From: Sphagnum compactum
Taxonomy: Eukaryota > Bryophyta > Sphagnopsida > Sphagnales
Assembly: GCA_965153455.1 (NCBI GenBank)
Contig: OZ234496.1
Span: 10,625,863-10,689,862, forward strand
DNA length: 64,000 bases
Direction: 5' to 3'
Position numbers and translations under genes: made by a program. This document shows positions 60,609 through 64,000 of this stretch, one piece after another; the first letter of the stretch is position 1, and the number at the start of each line of letters is the position of its first letter. The notes under the pieces were generated by a model. That model was not told where the DNA came from and did not search any database. It saw nothing but the letters and a program-made list of their open reading frames with translations.

Positions 60609-63260
60609 CAACTCCAAGTTCAATGGATTTGAACAAATTTGGCATAAATGCCTTGGTCACGCCCACCAAAAAATATGATTATAATATCAAAACATCATAG
60701 TACTATTAATTTACTAAAAATTGAACCCTTTAGACTTAGTTTGTGAGGCATTTATCATTAGCAAAAGCTCAAGAAAGAGCCCCATGCCAAAGTTTTCATT
60801 GGTCCAAAACTTCATTGGAAATAATCCACAATGACATATGTGGTCCTTTGTCTCAATCATCTATCATTGGAACCTTTTTTCACATTCATTCATGATTTTT
60901 TTCATTATGGGTGGGTTCATTTTTAAAAGAGAAAAATGATGTTTTCAACATGTTCCAAGTTTTTTGAATTCATGTTGAAATACAACTTGGAAGCTCCATT
61001 CAATTTCTTTGTAATGATGGAGGTGGTGAATACATTTTTAAAGCTTTTCACCATTATTGCAAAAAAATGGCATCCATCAACAATTTACACAATCGAACAT
61101 ATATGCCACACCAAAATGGTGTGGCACAATGAAAAAAATCCAAGCTCTTTTGAACATGAGTTGCAACCTCGTCACTTTTACCCACTTGTTAGGTTTTCTT
61201 TGGGATGAGTTTATAAATATTACCAAAATCTTGGTAAATGTTATTCCTTGTTCAAATAAAGGTTTTACTCCATAACACCAGTGATAAACCTAATGTCAAC
61301 ATGCTACATACGTTTTTTATGTTCATGTAAATTCTCAACTAGTTGATCCCTTCTGGGACCTAGAGTGGAGGTAGGCCTAGCGCCCAATATTATGAAAGGT
61401 ATTAATATTTTTATTGCCGATGTAATTAAGGATTTTCCATATAATTATGACAAAACAATTCGAAGTGCTGTTAAAGAAAGGCAACAAGGAAAAAAATAAT
61501 CTTACTTTGAAAGTGTTTGAAATGATGCCACATGGCACTCTGAAATTTCAGATTGTGTTTTGAGCCCTTAGGCCTACCTCCACTAAAAAGAATGTTGGAC
61601 AATAGATCTATTGTTGGAACTTTTATAAGATATGTTCATCAATCCAAAGGTTTATTTGTTTACATCCCCACTAAGCTAGAAAAGTAATAATGTTCAAAGA
61701 TGTCAAATTTAATGAATTTTTTCCAAAAATTAGATTCTATAAAATTTTCACCAATATCTATCATATTCAATAAATTATCCCTTTTTTGGACTTTCTTCAA
61801 TTGCAACTCCTTTAAACACACCCTTGGATGCTCCACATATCAGTTCAATTATTTTTGTGGCTCCTCCCATGTGCCCCTCAACACATGATCTAAATCCAAT
61901 TAAAAATAATCCCACCACTTCATTGCAATGGAAGCATGATGCCCAACTTTTGGATCCAATCAACCTCTTCTCCCATTTGTTCATGTCGGTGACTATTGTG
62001 TTGGTTAAATCGAGCTTCAAGACCACATCATACCAACAAACTATTTCCAATGATGGTTTAAGAGCAACAATGGATGATGAAATCAAATCCATTTACAAGA
62101 ATGATGTTTGACAACTTACAAATCTCCCACCTAACCAACATGTTATCATGACAAAATGGATATATTATACTCAAACCGAAACCCATGCAAATGGTACACC
62201 AACAAAGCTAAAGGCCTAACTTGTTACCAAAGGTTTTCAACAATGACAAGGTTAAAACTTTGAAGAGATTTATGCCCCAGTGGCTATGTACGACACTTTT
62301 TAAACCCTATCTACCTTTTCATATTACAAAAACTCATCTAGATGTTAAAATATATAGTTTTTAATGGACATATTAAATATGTGTATATCTAGCAACCTTA
62401 AGCTACATTGTTCAAGGTAAGGAATATAAAGTTTGCAAGCTTAAGAAGGTTTTGTATGGGCTCAAACATACAGTCACCTAGAGCATGGTGTGCCAACATT
62501 GATGATCAAGTTTCTACATAAGGGTTTTAGTGGTCAATTGTAAACAATAATCTCTACTTTATTCATGCTACTATGGATGGGTAGCCATGCTTTTACTCTA
62601 TGTTGATGACATTTATCTCACTAAGGATCATGCAAATAATAATATACTCCATTCAAACACAACTTCATATTAACTATGACATGGAAGATTTGGGGTTGTT
62701 GACCCATTCATTTAGATAAGAATACAACCATTGACCTGATGGCTTCAACCTTACTCAATGAAGCTATGTTGCTCAAATCCTAATTGATTTTTTTTTAGTA
62801 AATTGCAACCTTACATTTCTTTCGATGATAAAAAATAATTACATTTAAGCAAAGATATGGGAAAATCTTTAATAGATACCCATTTCTACCAACAAATAGT
62901 TCAGAAGTTAATATTCTCTTGTAATTATGTCCTAACATTGTTTTTATTATTGGCAATGTTAATCAATTTAGTACACAACCTCAAAAGTCATGGATGTTGT
63001 AAAACACATTTATATGTGTGCAAGGCACTATTGAAATGGGCTTGTTCTATTGTAGAGGGGAGGAATGTGTTTTGTCTAGGTTTTTGGATGTAGATTGGGC
63101 TAAGCAAAAATGACATGAAATCAATAGTTCAAGCTACATTTTCTTTATGGACTCAACACCTATCACATGGCATAGTCACAAACAACTATGTGTTGTAGTT
63201 TCATCAATGAAAAGTGAATACATGGTGTTATCAAGTTGTATTAACTAAAAAAGGTGTTTG

Positions 63261-64000
63261 GGGTGAAAGTACGATCAGGTGGTACCATAGGAACATCACA
63301 CCTTTAATTTTTCAAGACCCATCAAACTTTGGAAAAATATAGGAAACACATAAAGAAAGGTTTTTCATAAAAGTTTTTGTTGAATACATTACCTAGGTTG
63401 TATAGATTTTGAAATTTCAACAATCCAGAAAATATTTTGAAGTTTGTTGTTCCTATTCATTACATTCACACAAAGTTTTAGGAAAGTAATAGTGATTATG
63501 TTCCTTAAATTTTTTGGGTAGGAACATTTCTCAAACAAGGTTTGGGGTTTTTTTTTGTGGATATAATTTTCTAAGGTATTTCAAATGGTATTCTATTTGA
63601 TTTTTTATCGGGTAATTATTTGAATAGGTATAATTTAGTTATGAATTTCCAAAGTTTAAAAAATTGATTCTTAAAAGGGCCACATCGATAAAGAATACAA
63701 ATTTGTAACAATTTCCACCTTTTTTATTGTAATCAAGCCATATACTTTGGCATGTAATACATATACATGAGAAAATAATAACATCTAATTATGAATAAAT
63801 TTCAAGGAAAGGGCCCAAAAATATTATTTGGCCAATTTTTGTTCCTTGATTATCCTTTGAAGGTGTTCCTAGTGGGTCCACCCAATCATACTTTCACCAT
63901 TTGGTTATAAACATTATTGATGGAATTGAATATTTTCAAAAGAATAGAGCCCACTATCATCTTTTGCAATAATCAAAATGCCATTGATGAAAATCTTGTT
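63261..64000. other. AT-rich DNA, no gene seen
   Basis: It may contain the 3' LTR of the copia relic. I cannot show this without the other copy. No ORF has recognisable content. Confidence 0.4.

Larger units (their letters stand above)
58140..63260 (+). mobile_element. Decayed Ty1/copia retrotransposon
   Basis: Domain remnants follow copia order on the plus strand. A gag start has NYVVWKFRIKNILQKHYLWE (58225) and MADGELITQILSTFLDSWEV (58627). The GAG-pre-integrase motif WHKCLGHAHQK is at 60640. Integrase pieces follow at 60800-61290. The reverse transcriptase includes YKVCKLKKVLYGLKH (62428) and the catalytic LLLYVDDIYLTKD (62593). RNase H has KQLCVVVSSMKSEYMVLSS near 63180. Frequent stops and indels separate all parts. 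The span of about 5.1 kb fits one element. I did not identify LTRs, a primer-binding site or a target duplication, so the exact borders are unknown. Confidence 0.85.

Noticed and set aside
60571-60610. Cys-Val repeat peptide
   Set aside because: It is a TG microsatellite read in one frame inside a dead retrotransposon.

Overview
The window comes from a large, AT-rich land-plant nuclear genome. The evidence is intron-bearing genes with GT/AG splice sites, a plastid-type leader, a plant-type cyclophilin loop, TTTAGGG-type telomere-like repeats, and decayed plant transposons (Ty1/copia, Ty3/gypsy, CACTA, PIF/Harbinger). The degree of decay and the wide gene spacing suggest a gymnosperm or another large-genome lineage. 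That last step is inference.

Layout. 1-6.7 kb: a decayed retroelement gag on the minus strand abuts an intron-containing pseudogene of an NHX-type vacuolar cation/H+ antiporter on the plus strand. It has lost its 5' end and carries frameshifts and stops. 6.7-15.3 kb: AT-rich intergenic DNA with small inverted-repeat elements and one large foldback (13.2-13.9 kb). 15.35-20.3 kb: an apparently intact five-exon plus-strand gene for a 644-residue low-complexity, probably nuclear protein, with a promoter built from repeated units carrying telo-boxes and a G-box. 20.8-25.9 kb: an intact ten-exon minus-strand gene for a TrmA/RumA-type RNA m5U methyltransferase with a likely organelle leader. These two genes converge. 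26-32.7 kb: intergenic, with a 2.3-kb element that has CACTA-like ends and holds a 25-bp minisatellite. 32.7-34.5 kb: a small minus-strand gene (147-residue ORF plus a possible upstream exon), next to a palindromic hairpin element and a 51-bp minisatellite.

36-54 kb is a transposon graveyard. It holds a SINE-like tRNA relic, a CACTA transposase relic (DUF4218 and DUF4216 regions) with a readable right terminus, a gypsy reverse transcriptase, a telomere-like array with a 129-bp higher-order period, a PIF/Harbinger transposase relic, ~510-bp tandem repeats and another ~51-bp minisatellite. At 55.5-57.1 kb lies an intact cyclophilin ORF lacking its own ATG. A 70-codon upstream ORF splices into it in frame, predicting an N-terminally extended cyclophilin. 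58.1-63.3 kb is a decayed plus-strand Ty1/copia element.

The intact genes are unrelated single genes and not an operon or pathway. The items most worth checking are the cyclophilin fusion, the minisatellite-bearing CACTA-like element, the iterated promoter, the two foldbacks and the telomere-like higher-order repeat. All gene models were built by eye from splice consensus and reading frame, without transcript or database support.
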